NCBI RefSeq assembly: GCF_029210485.1
Contig: NZ_JARGET010000033.1
Location: 1-64,000, forward strand
Source of the DNA: Hoeflea sp. YIM 152468
GTDB lineage: Bacteria > Pseudomonadota > Alphaproteobacteria > Rhizobiales > Rhizobiaceae
Length of the DNA: 64,000 nt
Direction: 5' to 3'
A model generated the notes under the pieces. It did not search any database. It was not told where the DNA came from and saw only the letters and a list, made by a program, of their open reading frames with translations. The first letter of the stretch is position 1, and each line of letters starts with the position of its first letter. The translations under genes were made by a program, and so were the position numbers. Positions 1 through 11,296 of this stretch are shown piece after piece.

Positions 1-74
1 ACCGAATGCAGAAACTACTTCACCGCAGCAGGCTATGGATACACTTGAATGCACGACGCTCTAAGGCCGGGCGA

Positions 75-488
75 TCAGTTTGCCGCCGGATGGCCTTCGG
101 TCAAGTGCAGCAGGTCCCACAAATTGCCGTAGATGTCGCGAAACACCGCCACGGTGCCGTAATCATGGGTCTGCGGCGCACGCACGAAGTCGACCCCGGC
201 GGCAGTCAGGCGCTGATGGTCACGGTCAAAATCGTCGGTGTTGAGAAACAGAAACACCCGCCCGCCGGTCTGGTCGCCGACAAAAGGCTGCTGCGCAGGC
301 GTTGCGGCGCGGGCCAGCACGAGGGAAGCACCCTGCCCGCCCTTGGGCCGGACAACCACCCAGCGCTTGTCCTGCGCCGGCTGATAGGTGTCTTCCAGCA
401 GATCAAAGCCGAGCACGCCGCAATAAAAGCCGATCGCCTCGTCATAATCTCGAACCACGAGCGCAACATGGGTAATGGATTGGCGCAC
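75..488 (-). CDS. VOC/glyoxalase family protein
   Basis: A 137-residue single-domain vicinal-oxygen-chelate protein. The N-terminus (SITHVALVVRDYDEAIGFY) and the C-terminal stretch ending in a YGNLWDLLH motif are typical of the glyoxalase/bleomycin-resistance fold. The start chosen is the GTG at 488, preceded by a GGGGGAG ribosome site; the longer reading frame upstream has no family similarity. It follows the cupin gene by 47 bases on the same strand, so the two are probably co-transcribed. The substrate cannot be inferred; proteins of this size bind a metal and act on small aldehydes, aromatics or antibiotics. Confidence 0.85.
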   Translation of the reverse strand: MRQSITHVALVVRDYDEAIGFYCGVLGFDLLEDTYQPAQDKRWVVVRPKGGQGASLVLARAATPAQQPFVGDQTGGRVFLFLNTDDFDRDHQRLTAAGVDFVRAPQTHDYGTVAVFRDIYGNLWDLLHLTEGHPAAN

Positions 489-535
489 AATTTTTCTCCC
501 CCGCCCCGCAAGGCCGTGCCACAACCGGAAACCGG

Positions 536-970
536 TCACTTGCCTCCCGTCGGTGGCACACCGGCCAACCCCTGGGGGTTCTCCTCGAACCATTTCACGA
601 TGCCCGGCATTGCCTGCTCGAACCCGCCGGGCAGGAAGATGTTCAACAGCCCGACCGGTGCCGCGCTGCGGTTTTCGAAATCATGCACGATCCCGGCGGG
701 GATGCGCAGAAAGCTCCCCTTCGGCAGATCCCGCCAAACCTCACCAACCAGGAAACAGGCCGTGCCCTCGAGCACATAGAAAAGCTCTTCATTGGCCTCG
801 TGCAGATGGGCTCCGGGCCCTGTGCAATGAGGCTCCAGCCACCATTCCGAGACCGCGTAGCGATCAGCGCTCTCGGCATGGTCGGCCTTGAACACCGCCC
901 GCATGCGACCGAGACTATAGGCGCGCCCATCCCCGGGGCCAAGTTCCAGAACGTCACTCTGAGATGCCAT
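536..970 (-). CDS. Cupin domain protein
   Basis: A 144-residue single cupin. Cupin motif 1 is visible around residues 50-70 (GPGAHLHEANEELFYVLEG, with H, H and E ligands) and motif 2 around residues 88-105 (PKGSFLRIPAGIVHDFEN, with the final His). This is a metal-binding beta-barrel of the small cytoplasmic type, possibly a sugar isomerase-like or dioxygenase-like enzyme or a binding protein; the substrate is unknown. The ATG at 970 has an upstream GGAG. It is the first gene of a probable two-gene unit with the VOC protein. Confidence 0.85.
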   Translation of the reverse strand: MASQSDVLELGPGDGRAYSLGRMRAVFKADHAESADRYAVSEWWLEPHCTGPGAHLHEANEELFYVLEGTACFLVGEVWRDLPKGSFLRIPAGIVHDFENRSAAPVGLLNIFLPGGFEQAMPGIVKWFEENPQGLAGVPPTGGK

Positions 971-1081
971 GCCTTGCCACTCCTGGTGCTGTGGCCACCC
1001 GTCACGGCGCCGGACGGCGATGCAGGCTCAGAACGGCGAGGCTGCTCAGAACAGCCGAACCGATCAGAACGGCCGAACCGA

Positions 1082-1579
1082 TCAGAACGGAATGTCGTCG
1101 TCGAGATCGCGGGAAGACCCGCCACCACCGCCACCACCGAATCCGCCGCTGGCACCGCCACGGTCACCGCCCGAGGACGATCCGCCGCCGAAGTCACCGC
1201 CGCCCGAGCGCTGGCCGCCGCCTTCGCTGCGGCCATCCAGCATGGTCAGATTGCCGTTAAAGCCCTGCAGCACCACTTCGGTGGAGTATTTGTCCTGGCC
1301 CGACTGGTCGGTCCATTTGCGGGTCTGCAACTGGCCTTCAATATACACCTTCGAGCCCTTTTTCAGGTAGCTCTCGGCAATCTTGCACAGGCCCTCATTG
1401 AAAATCACAACCCGGTGCCACTCGGTTTTTTCCCGCCGCTCACCGGTGTTCTTGTCGCGCCAGCTTTCCGAGGTGGCGATCGACAGATTGGCAATCGGAC
1501 GGCCGTCCTGGGTCCGTCTTATATCCGGATCGGCGCCCAGATTGCCGATCAGAATGACCTTGTTGACGCTGCCCGCCAT
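1082..1579 (-). CDS. ssb: Single-stranded DNA-binding protein
   Basis: A 165-residue SSB. The OB-fold occupies residues 1-110 (starts [19 protein letters not shown], contains [20 protein letters not shown]). It is followed by a Gly/Ser-rich linker and the acidic tip DDDIPF, which docks replication and repair proteins. It coats ssDNA in replication, recombination and repair. It is divergent from uvrA, with a LexA-type box in the shared 410-bp gap about 120 bases upstream of its start, so SOS control is likely, as known for this gene pair in proteobacteria. Confidence 0.97.
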   Translation of the reverse strand: MAGSVNKVILIGNLGADPDIRRTQDGRPIANLSIATSESWRDKNTGERREKTEWHRVVIFNEGLCKIAESYLKKGSKVYIEGQLQTRKWTDQSGQDKYSTEVVLQGFNGNLTMLDGRSEGGGQRSGGGDFGGGSSSGGDRGGASGGFGGGGGGGSSRDLDDDIPF

Positions 1580-1698
1580 GATATCTCACCTTCCAACACT
1601 TCAGGCGGCCTTGCGCCGCCCCGTCCAAATCGAATTGCACCTTACAGGATCAGCCATCCACCCGTCACGTGGGGGGTGACAATCCACAGGCCTTTTTT

Positions 1699-1713
1699 GT
1701 TCTTTCTTTGTTC
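1699..1713. promoter_or_regulatory. SOS (LexA) box between ssb and uvrA
   Basis: The sequence is GTTCTTTCTTTGTTC, an exact GTTC-N7-GTTC match to the alphaproteobacterial LexA operator. It lies 120 bases upstream of ssb and 277 bases upstream of uvrA, both DNA-repair genes and known SOS members. A second, one-mismatch copy in the opposite orientation (GAAC-N7-GAAA) lies at 1827-1841, closer to uvrA. The rest of the 1580-1989 gap shows no gene. Confidence 0.8.
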
Positions 1714-1989
1714 TAATATCTGTGTCAGTTTCTGTCAACAGATTCGGCGCAGTTGCAAGCAACACCACTCTGAGCATCTCGACATTGCCGGTGAGGTGCT
1801 TATGTATGGCTCTTGTCTTGCCCGCGGAACCATTGTTGAAATGCAGAGTTCGCCTGGGGCAAGTGTTCTTGCGAACTGCGGCCAGATAGCTCCACCGGGG
1901 CATCGGACCTGCAAGGCTTTTAGGCATCTGGGCAATTCATGCGCGTTCCGAACGAAACGCTGGATGGCCCACGGCACAGCGGCGGCATC

Positions 1990-4908
<2,919 letters not shown>

Positions 4909-4910
4909 GA

Positions 4911-5234
4911 ATGGACGATCTGGCTGTCCGGCTACGACAGCGTATAGCAAGCGGCAGTTTCAGGGTCTCCGATCATGCTCAGGCGCGATTGGATGAACGA
5001 AGTCTGTTGCTGTCGGATATCCTGGCCAGCGTTCCGTCGTGGTCAATTGTCGAAATCTACGAAGACAACCGGATGGGGCCGTCGCTCCTTGCCAAGCATG
5101 AACTACCGGCTGGTCCGGTTCACGCTGTCTGGGGTATGATCGATAAAAATGCAGTTCATGCCGTCCTCGTGACGGTCTATCTGCCTGACAAGGAGACGTG
5201 GGATGAGCAGTTCACAATCCGGCGCAAGATTTGA
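4911..5234 (+). CDS. DUF4258-like small protein (module 1, first gene)
   Basis: A 107-residue protein starting 2 bases after the uvrA stop and using the GGAG of the uvrA tail as ribosome site. It resembles DUF4258: an N-terminal SDHAQARLDER patch, a central PAGPVHAVWG strand, and a C-terminal VLVTVYLPDKETWDEQF motif. DUF4258 proteins are small and compact, related to RelE/MqsR-like folds, and often encoded beside a small antitoxin-like gene (family knowledge). Here the 81-aa gene follows with a 32-base overlap. A paralogue with the same motifs lies at 5583-5909. Toxin activity is inference. Confidence 0.8.
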   Translation: MDDLAVRLRQRIASGSFRVSDHAQARLDERSLLLSDILASVPSWSIVEIYEDNRMGPSLLAKHELPAGPVHAVWGMIDKNAVHAVLVTVYLPDKETWDEQFTIRRKI

Positions 5235-5448
5235 GCAAGTGACACGGCTCGTGGAAGAAGGCGGCTATATCGCCAAGGTTCCCGTCACGCTGATCTACGA
5301 GTCCGACGATCCGACCAATTGGGGCCCCTATCTTTCCGCCGAAGACGCGCTCAAGCTCGACGAGGTGCGCAGCGCGCTCAGGCACCGCGACATCCAGGCT
5401 GCGGCCCGCCACGGCGAGATTTTCGAATTGACCAGGGTGGTGGCGTGA
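5203..5448 (+). CDS. Small partner protein (module 1, second gene)
   Basis: An 81-residue protein overlapping the DUF4258 gene by 32 bases, with a good AAGGAG ribosome site before its ATG. I do not recognise a named family. The pattern is a short beta segment (YIAKVPVTLIYES, then WGPYLS) followed by a helix-rich KLDEVRSALRHRDIQAAARHG tail. The gene at 5906-6160 shares this pattern (EG..VA.V.V.L, W.P, KLD.VR.ALR..D...AA), so the two are paralogues. Position and size suggest an antitoxin-like partner, but no DNA-binding motif is evident. Confidence 0.75.
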   Translation: MSSSQSGARFEQVTRLVEEGGYIAKVPVTLIYESDDPTNWGPYLSAEDALKLDEVRSALRHRDIQAAARHGEIFELTRVVA

Positions 5449-5582
5449 GCGAGGGCGGCGGCGCCGTCGTTGCCGAAGGCACCCCCGAAGACATCGTCAA
5501 GATCGAGCGCAGCTACACCGGCCAGTTCCTCAAGGAACTGCTGGAACGGCGCCCGGGGCGACGGGTGGAAGCGGCGGAGTAA
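5445..5582 (+). pseudogene. Duplicated uvrA 3' end (repeat copy 2)
   Basis: A 45-codon open stretch starting at GTG 5445 (overlapping the previous stop as GTGA) and ending TAA. From 5454 it repeats the last 129 bases of uvrA with about 9 changes, in the same frame ([20 protein letters not shown]...). It is not a functional UvrA. It again ends in GGCGGAGTAA, and that GGAG serves the next small gene starting at 5583. The fragment therefore looks like a carried-along landing sequence that keeps the translational coupling. Confidence 0.9.
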
Positions 5583-5909
5583 GTGAGCGAGACCTTTACA
5601 ATTGTTGTCTCTTTGATTGAACAAGAGAGGTTCGAGGTTTCACTTCACGCTTTGCAGGAACTGCTCAATGACGGCATTCTGATCGAGCCGCTGATCGGTG
5701 CAGTCGGTGATGGCATTGTTGTGGAAGACTATCCGGATTACCATAAAGGACCGGCGGTCCTGCTGTTGCAAAGAGACGAGTTTGGGCACCCTATTCATCT
5801 GGTATGGGGAATTCCAAGAGATGCAAGGGAACCAGCTGTGCTGGTGACGGCGTATCGACCCGATCCGACAAAATGGGACAAGAGCTTCACGCTGAGGGAA
5901 AGGTCATGA
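5583..5909 (+). CDS. DUF4258-like small protein (module 2, first gene)
   Basis: A 108-residue protein beginning with GTG immediately after the stop of the duplicated uvrA tail. It shares the layout of the 4911-5234 product: RFEVSLHALQEL near the N-terminus, HPIHLVWG in the middle, and VLVTAYRPDPTKWDKSF at the end. The two are clearly diverged, so they are not a recent tandem duplication. It overlaps its partner gene by 4 bases (ATGA). Function is unknown; toxin-like by analogy with other DUF4258 pairs. Confidence 0.8.
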   Translation: MSETFTIVVSLIEQERFEVSLHALQELLNDGILIEPLIGAVGDGIVVEDYPDYHKGPAVLLLQRDEFGHPIHLVWGIPRDAREPAVLVTAYRPDPTKWDKSFTLRERS

Positions 5910-6160
5910 CCAGGATATCAACGCAGCTGTTGCGCGAAGGCGATGTTGTCGCGGAGGTGGAAGTCATCCTGCACAATGGCGATCATGACTGGACGCCGAC
6001 GGTCGACCTTGGTTCGATTCGCAAGCTGGACTCCGTGCGCAGGGCTTTGCGTGCTGGCGATGTCCGGACCGCCGCAAAGAATGCGAGACTCTATCGCCGC
6101 GTCAAAGACGACTTGGCCCAGGAGTTCGCCGAGCCTCCACAGCCAGACTTGAAGCTGTAG
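5906..6160 (+). CDS. Small partner protein (module 2, second gene)
   Basis: An 84-residue protein, ATGA-coupled to the DUF4258 gene, with ribosome site AGGGAAAGG. It shares the KLDSVRRALRAGDVRTAAKN helix pattern and preceding beta strands with the 81-aa product of module 1. No known domain recognised. It has a longer charged tail (VKDDLAQEFAEPPQPD). No further uvrA-tail copy follows it, so the array ends here. Confidence 0.75.
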   Translation: MTRISTQLLREGDVVAEVEVILHNGDHDWTPTVDLGSIRKLDSVRRALRAGDVRTAAKNARLYRRVKDDLAQEFAEPPQPDLKL

Positions 6161-6215
6161 CATTGAACATCAATTCAGCGGGCGCCAATCAAGCCTGCAC
6201 TCGAGAGGCTGCCTC

Positions 6216-7016
6216 ATGACCCCACACGCAACAATCCGCACCGGCATTGGCGGCTGGGTGTTCGATGCCTGGAACGAGAGTTTCTATCCGCCGAAACTGC
6301 CCAAGACCAGGCAGTTGCAACATGCCGGCAGTCAGTTGCGCGCCATCGAAGTCAACGGCACCTATTACGGCAGCCAGAAACCGGCGACATTCGCCAAATG
6401 GGCCGCCGATGTGCCGGACGGGTTCGTGTTTTCGCTTAAGGCCAGCCGTTACTGCACAAACCGCAAGGTGCTGGCGGACAGTGAACCCTCAATCACCAAA
6501 TTCCTGACCCAGGGCATCACCGAACTGGGCGACCGGCTCGGCCCGATCCTGTGGCAGTTCATGCCGACGAAGAAATTCGAACCCGATGATTTCGCGGCGT
6601 TTCTCGCCCTGCTTCCGGCCAAGCAGGACGGCATTGCGCTGCGCCACGTCGTCGAAGCCCGGCATGAAAGCTTCTGCACGCCGGAGTTCATCGACCTGCT
6701 GGCCAAACACAAGGTGGCGGCGGTCTGTGCCGACCACGAGAGCTACCCGATGGTCGCCGATGTCACCTCGGATTTCGTCTATGCCCGGCTGCAGCGCGGG
6801 TCCGATGCGGTGCGCACCTGCTATCCGCCGGACGAAATCGATCTGTGGGCCAGTCGGCTGCGGACCTATGCCCAGGGCTCCACCCCATCGGACCTGCCGC
6901 TGATCGCCGCCGACCGCCAGGTACGAACACAACCCCGCGACGTGTTTGCCTTCTTCATCACCGGCGGCAAGGTCAATGCCCCCGCAGGTGCCATGGCGCT
7001 GCAGCAGAGGGTCTGA
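6216..7016 (+). CDS. DUF72 family protein
   Basis: A 266-residue DUF72 protein with the TIM-barrel-like pattern of the family: RTGIGGWVFDAWNESFYP at the start, EVNGTYYGSQKPATFAKW near residue 45, FVFSLKASRYCTN near 75, and RHVVEARHESFC near 148. It is cytoplasmic and its biochemical role is unknown. A GAGAGG ribosome site precedes the ATG. Nothing in the neighbourhood points to its function. Confidence 0.9.
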   Translation: MTPHATIRTGIGGWVFDAWNESFYPPKLPKTRQLQHAGSQLRAIEVNGTYYGSQKPATFAKWAADVPDGFVFSLKASRYCTNRKVLADSEPSITKFLTQGITELGDRLGPILWQFMPTKKFEPDDFAAFLALLPAKQDGIALRHVVEARHESFCTPEFIDLLAKHKVAAVCADHESYPMVADVTSDFVYARLQRGSDAVRTCYPPDEIDLWASRLRTYAQGSTPSDLPLIAADRQVRTQPRDVFAFFITGGKVNAPAGAMALQQRV

Positions 7017-7153
7017 CACCTCTCGGCAAACAAGCTTCCTGTGCTGCTGATCCGGATCAAGGCAGCGTCTCGCACCTGCTCCATGCTTGCGGCATCACAC
7101 GCGCATGGGTGAGCCGGATGCCGTGGCCACTGCCGCGGCGGCTGGAAGACAAG

Positions 7154-8368
7154 CTAAGCCGCCTTTACCTGCCGCGGCAGGAAAATCGTCAGCAGGCCCA
7201 GAAACGGCAGGAACGAGCAGATCTGGTAGACATAGATGATGCCCTTGACATCGGCCACCTGCCCCATCACTGCGGCCGCAATGCCGCCCATGCCGAAAGC
7301 GAAGCCGAAGAACACGCCGGCGATCAGCCCGACCCGGCCCGGCACCAGTTCCTGCGCGAACACCACGATGGCCGGAAACGCCGAGGCCAGCACCACGCCA
7401 ATGACCGCTGTCAGCACGGCGGTCCAGAACAGATCGGCATAGGGCAGCAACAGCGTGAACGGCAGCACACCCAGAATCGACACCCAGATCACCAGCTTGG
7501 TGCCAATCCGGTCGCCGATCGGCCCGCCGATCAAGGTTCCGGCAGCCATGGCGCCCAGAAACACAAACAGCAGCACTTGCGCGTCCTGCACACTGACATC
7601 AAACCGCTCGATGACAAAGAACGTGTAAAAGCTGGTGAAGCTGGCGACATAGATATTCTTGGTGAACACCAGCAGCGCCAGCACCACCAGCGCAAGGATG
7701 ACGCGGCGGCGGCTGTGCGCCAGCCGTGTATCGGGCACCGGGCGTCCGGCCGCCGCACGCCGGAATTCACCGTACCAGCGGCTGACCCAGGTCAGGATCA
7801 CCATGCCGCACAGCGCCGCCAGACCGAACCAGACAACCGAGGCCTGGCCGTTGGGCACGATGATGAACGCCGCCAGCAGCGGTCCGCTCGCCGTGCCGAC
7901 ATTGCCGCCCACCTGAAACACCGATTGCGCGGTTCCATGCCGCCCCCCGGAGGCAAGACGGGCGATGCGGGAGGATTCCGGGTGAAAGACCGCCGATCCA
8001 AAGCCGACCAGTCCAGCCGCCACAAGCAGCAAAGCGTAATAGCCGGCCGACGACAGCAGCAGCAAACCTATAAGCGTGAACCCCATTCCAACCGGCAGCG
8101 CATAGCCGATCGGACGTTTGTCGGTGTAGGCCCCGATGGCAGGCTGCAACAGGGATGCGGTGAACTGGAATGCAAAGGTCAGCAACCCGATCTGGGTGAA
8201 GCTGAGCGCGTAATTGATCTTCAGGATCGGATAGATTGCAGCCAGCACCGACTGCATCGTGTCGTTGAGAAAATGGCAGATGCTGAGCGCCACCACCACG
8301 GAGAACGCGGCTGATGTGGTCGCATTTGGTGTTTCTCCAGCACTGGCATTTTCAGGTCCGACACGCAT
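7154..8368 (-). CDS. MFS exporter, fosmidomycin-resistance (Fsr) type
   Basis: A 404-residue major facilitator protein with about 12 membrane segments. The early SICHFLNDTMQSVLAAIYP segment and YALSFTQIGLLTFAFQ are characteristic of the Fsr family of drug exporters. The ATG at 8368 is chosen because a GAGAGGACTG ribosome site precedes it; 13 further codons are open upstream. It is divergent from an AraC-type regulator gene, which probably controls it. The real substrate is unknown. Confidence 0.9.
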   Translation of the reverse strand: MRVGPENASAGETPNATTSAAFSVVVALSICHFLNDTMQSVLAAIYPILKINYALSFTQIGLLTFAFQFTASLLQPAIGAYTDKRPIGYALPVGMGFTLIGLLLLSSAGYYALLLVAAGLVGFGSAVFHPESSRIARLASGGRHGTAQSVFQVGGNVGTASGPLLAAFIIVPNGQASVVWFGLAALCGMVILTWVSRWYGEFRRAAAGRPVPDTRLAHSRRRVILALVVLALLVFTKNIYVASFTSFYTFFVIERFDVSVQDAQVLLFVFLGAMAAGTLIGGPIGDRIGTKLVIWVSILGVLPFTLLLPYADLFWTAVLTAVIGVVLASAFPAIVVFAQELVPGRVGLIAGVFFGFAFGMGGIAAAVMGQVADVKGIIYVYQICSFLPFLGLLTIFLPRQVKAA

Positions 8369-8648
8369 GAACAGTCCTCTCACAGGGCCCGAAGAGCCGC
8401 TACACAACTGATAAAAAACGCCAAACCCGACTCACAGCAGCCATTCCAGCCGAATTGTCATAGCCGGAACGGATCTGTTCGAAAAGTCAACAAGCTGGCG
8501 ACCGGCTGTGCTCTCCACTCGACCAATACACGTGTTGCTTGCGACCCGCTTTCGTGGTTTGGTCGATTTCTTTCGCGATTGGGCCAATGTCATGACCTCC
8601 GGATTGGTGCGCACAGCAAATATTCAGCCGCGCGAGCAGGAAGCGCTG

Positions 8649-9422
8649 ATGATGCAGCGGCGCGCCGAGGTTGAAGCGGCAACCAGCCCGGCGATTGCTT
8701 TCGCCCATCGCTACACCGAAAATTCGTTTGTCGCCGAGCACGAGCACAGCAGGGCCCAGTTGCTGCATCCCACCACCGGCGCCGTCATCGTCACCACACA
8801 ACTTGGCCGCTGGATGGTGCTGCCCGATCACGCGCTGTGGATTCCGGCCCGTGTTCGGCATGCGGTCGACATCATCGGTGCGGTCGAGATGCACTCGGCC
8901 TATGTCAAGCCGGATGCATTGGCCGGTCTGCCGACGCATCTGCATGTCACCGCGATGACCCGGCTGATGCGCAGCCTGCTGGCGGAAGCCGTCAGGCTGG
9001 GGCCAGATCCCGGCGATCCGCGCGCCGAACTGATCCACGCGTCGCTGCTGCACGAAATTCCGTTGCTGCCCGAACGGCCGTTGGGCCTGCCGCTTCCCGC
9101 CGACGCCCGTCTGGTGCGGCTGTGCCGCGAGTTCATCGCCGCACCCTCAACCCGGCTCAGGATCGATGACTGGGCCAGCCATGTCGGGATGAGCCGGCGC
9201 AGCTTCACCCGCATGTTCCGGCAACAGACCGGCCTCAGTCTTTCAGCCTGGCGGCAGCAGGTCTGCGTGATGGCCGCCCTGCCCCGCCTGGCCGCCGGCG
9301 AACCGGTCACGATCGTCGCACTTGATCTGGGCTATGACAGCATGCCGGCCTTCACCACCATGTTTTCGCGGGTGATGGGCACACCGCCCAGAACCTATCT
9401 GAGAAATCAGCGCGCGATGTGA
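8649..9422 (+). CDS. AraC-family transcriptional regulator
   Basis: About 257 residues: an N-terminal cupin sensor (HEHSRAQLLHPTTGAVIVTT, WIPARVRHAVD) and a C-terminal double helix-turn-helix (IDDWASHVGMSRRSFTRMF; then ALDLGYDSMPAFTTMFSR). The start at 8649 (ATGATG after AGGAAG) is preferred over the longer frame from 8508, since it places the cupin at the N-terminus as in related regulators. It is transcribed away from the MFS exporter gene and is likely its regulator. Confidence 0.88.
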   Translation: MMQRRAEVEAATSPAIAFAHRYTENSFVAEHEHSRAQLLHPTTGAVIVTTQLGRWMVLPDHALWIPARVRHAVDIIGAVEMHSAYVKPDALAGLPTHLHVTAMTRLMRSLLAEAVRLGPDPGDPRAELIHASLLHEIPLLPERPLGLPLPADARLVRLCREFIAAPSTRLRIDDWASHVGMSRRSFTRMFRQQTGLSLSAWRQQVCVMAALPRLAAGEPVTIVALDLGYDSMPAFTTMFSRVMGTPPRTYLRNQRAM

Positions 9423-9643
9423 ATGGCGGCATTGCAATTGCTGGCGTAACCGGCGTAAACACCACCACTCTCGGCATCAAGGCGTCGCTTTCCACCCCCG
9501 AAACCGGCAAATTGTTACTGCGGAATAAATACGCTAGTCTGAGTCGTCTTTCAGCCACCTGTCCCGGCCAGACGGACGTTTTCTTCCAGGCATGCCCAGT
9601 TCGCGACACCTGGAATCTGTTCACTCTTTTGTTTGGCCGCGTC

Positions 9644-11296
9644 ATGTCGGGTATCATCGTCTTCATAAATCTCGCCGGTGCCGTCGCACTGCTGCTGTGG
9701 GCCACACGCATGGTCAGGACCGGCATTGAACGGGCCTATGGCGATCAGCTGAGGCAGAAATTGCGGCTGGCGATCAATTACCGTGTCACCGCGGCCGTTG
9801 CCGGATTCTTCTTCGCCATTGCCCTGCAGAGCGCCACCGCCGTTGCCCTTATCGTCGCCGGTTTTGTCGCCAGCGGCTATGTCTCGACCGCGATCGGCAT
9901 TGCCACACTGCTCGGAGCCGATCTTGGTTCAGCCTTCGTCGTGCGGATCCTGCGCCATGATCTGTCCTTGCTGATTCCGGTGTTGCTGCTCGCCGGCACG
10001 ATCGCCTTCCGGGCCAGCGAACAGCGCAACTGGCGCCAGATCGGCCGTATCCTCGTTGGACTTGGGCTGTTGCTGTTGTCGCTCAGGCTGATCGGCGAAG
10101 CATCTGTTCCGCTCAAGACCAGCGAAATCCTTCCAATAATCATCAACTACCTGGCGCGCGACTGGATCACCGCCTTTGTTCTCGCCGGCCTGCTCGCCTG
10201 GGCGTTCCATTCAAGCGTTGCAGCCGTGCTGCTGCTCGCCTCACTGGCCGACCGGGCATTGATTCCACCTGTCCTGATCATTCCACTGGTTCTCGGCATC
10301 AATTTCGGTGCCGCCATCATCGGCGCGGTGCTGACCCGCGGCGAGCGCACCGACGCGCGCATTGTGCCGCTTGGCAATGTTGCCATTCGCGGCACCGGCA
10401 CGCTGATCGCGCTGGCCTTGCAGATGAGTTTCGAGGTGCCAAGCAGCCTGTTCTCCAGCCAGCCCGGCGATGCGGTGGTTATGGTCCACCTTGCCATTAA
10501 CCTGGCTGTCCTGGTGTTGGGCCTGCCGTTTTGTGGCATAGTCGGACGCATTCTGTCGAAATGGCTGACGCCGTCCGGTCAGGGCACCGAGGCGGTGCCC
10601 GACAAGCGGATGTCCGCCTTGATGCCCGAACATCTGGCCGATCCGCAACAGGCTATCAGCAATGCGACGCGGGAACTGCTGACGGTCTGCGACCGGATCG
10701 AATTGATGCTGACCTGGATTTTCGATGTCTACGAGGAATCCGACAAGCAGAAGATCAAGCACATAGAATCGCTTGATGACGAAGTTGACCAGACCCATCG
10801 CGACATCAAATTCTACCTGGCGAAAATCTCCCAAAGCGCCCTTGATGAAAAATCCGCGGCGTTGTGCCAGGATCTGCTCGGCGCGACGATCAAGCTGGAG
10901 CAGGCTGCCGATATCATTTCGCAGAACATGGTGACCCGAGTGCGCAAAAAGCACGAGCGCAAGATCGCCTTTTCCCGTGAAGGCTGGCATGAAATCAAGG
11001 AACTGCACCAGGAGGTGATGAAGAACGCGCGCCTGGCGTTCAACCTTTTCGTCAATCCCGATGTTGATCACGCCCGGCAACTGGTTGCGCAGAAGGAGCT
11101 GGTCCGCACCATGGTCCGCAACAGCGAGCAACAGCACATGCAGCGGCTGCGCGACGGCAATGACGACAGCTACGATTCGAGCTCCATCCACATCGACACG
11201 ATGCGCGACCTCAAGGAGATCAATTCGCTGTTCGCCTCGATTGCCTATCCGGTGCTGGCCGGCGCCGGCATGCTGCGCAAGAGCCGCCTTCTATAG
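9644..11296 (+). CDS. Na/Pi-cotransporter family protein with PhoU-like tail
   Basis: About 550 residues. The N-terminal half has repeated hydrophobic segments with the QSATAVALI and HSSVAAVLLL motifs of the NptA/PNaS family; the C-terminal ~200 residues form a PhoU-like helical domain (SLDDEVDQTHRDIKFYLAK). It predicts sodium-coupled phosphate transport in the inner membrane. The start is placed at the ATG 9644 (MSGIIVFINLAGAVALLLW); the frame is open back to 9419 but that part has no family features. No strong ribosome site is visible. It overlaps the next, convergent gene by 6 bases. Confidence 0.88.
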   Translation: MSGIIVFINLAGAVALLLWATRMVRTGIERAYGDQLRQKLRLAINYRVTAAVAGFFFAIALQSATAVALIVAGFVASGYVSTAIGIATLLGADLGSAFVVRILRHDLSLLIPVLLLAGTIAFRASEQRNWRQIGRILVGLGLLLLSLRLIGEASVPLKTSEILPIIINYLARDWITAFVLAGLLAWAFHSSVAAVLLLASLADRALIPPVLIIPLVLGINFGAAIIGAVLTRGERTDARIVPLGNVAIRGTGTLIALALQMSFEVPSSLFSSQPGDAVVMVHLAINLAVLVLGLPFCGIVGRILSKWLTPSGQGTEAVPDKRMSALMPEHLADPQQAISNATRELLTVCDRIELMLTWIFDVYEESDKQKIKHIESLDDEVDQTHRDIKFYLAKISQSALDEKSAALCQDLLGATIKLEQAADIISQNMVTRVRKKHERKIAFSREGWHEIKELHQEVMKNARLAFNLFVNPDVDHARQLVAQKELVRTMVRNSEQQHMQRLRDGNDDSYDSSSIHIDTMRDLKEINSLFASIAYPVLAGAGMLRKSRLL

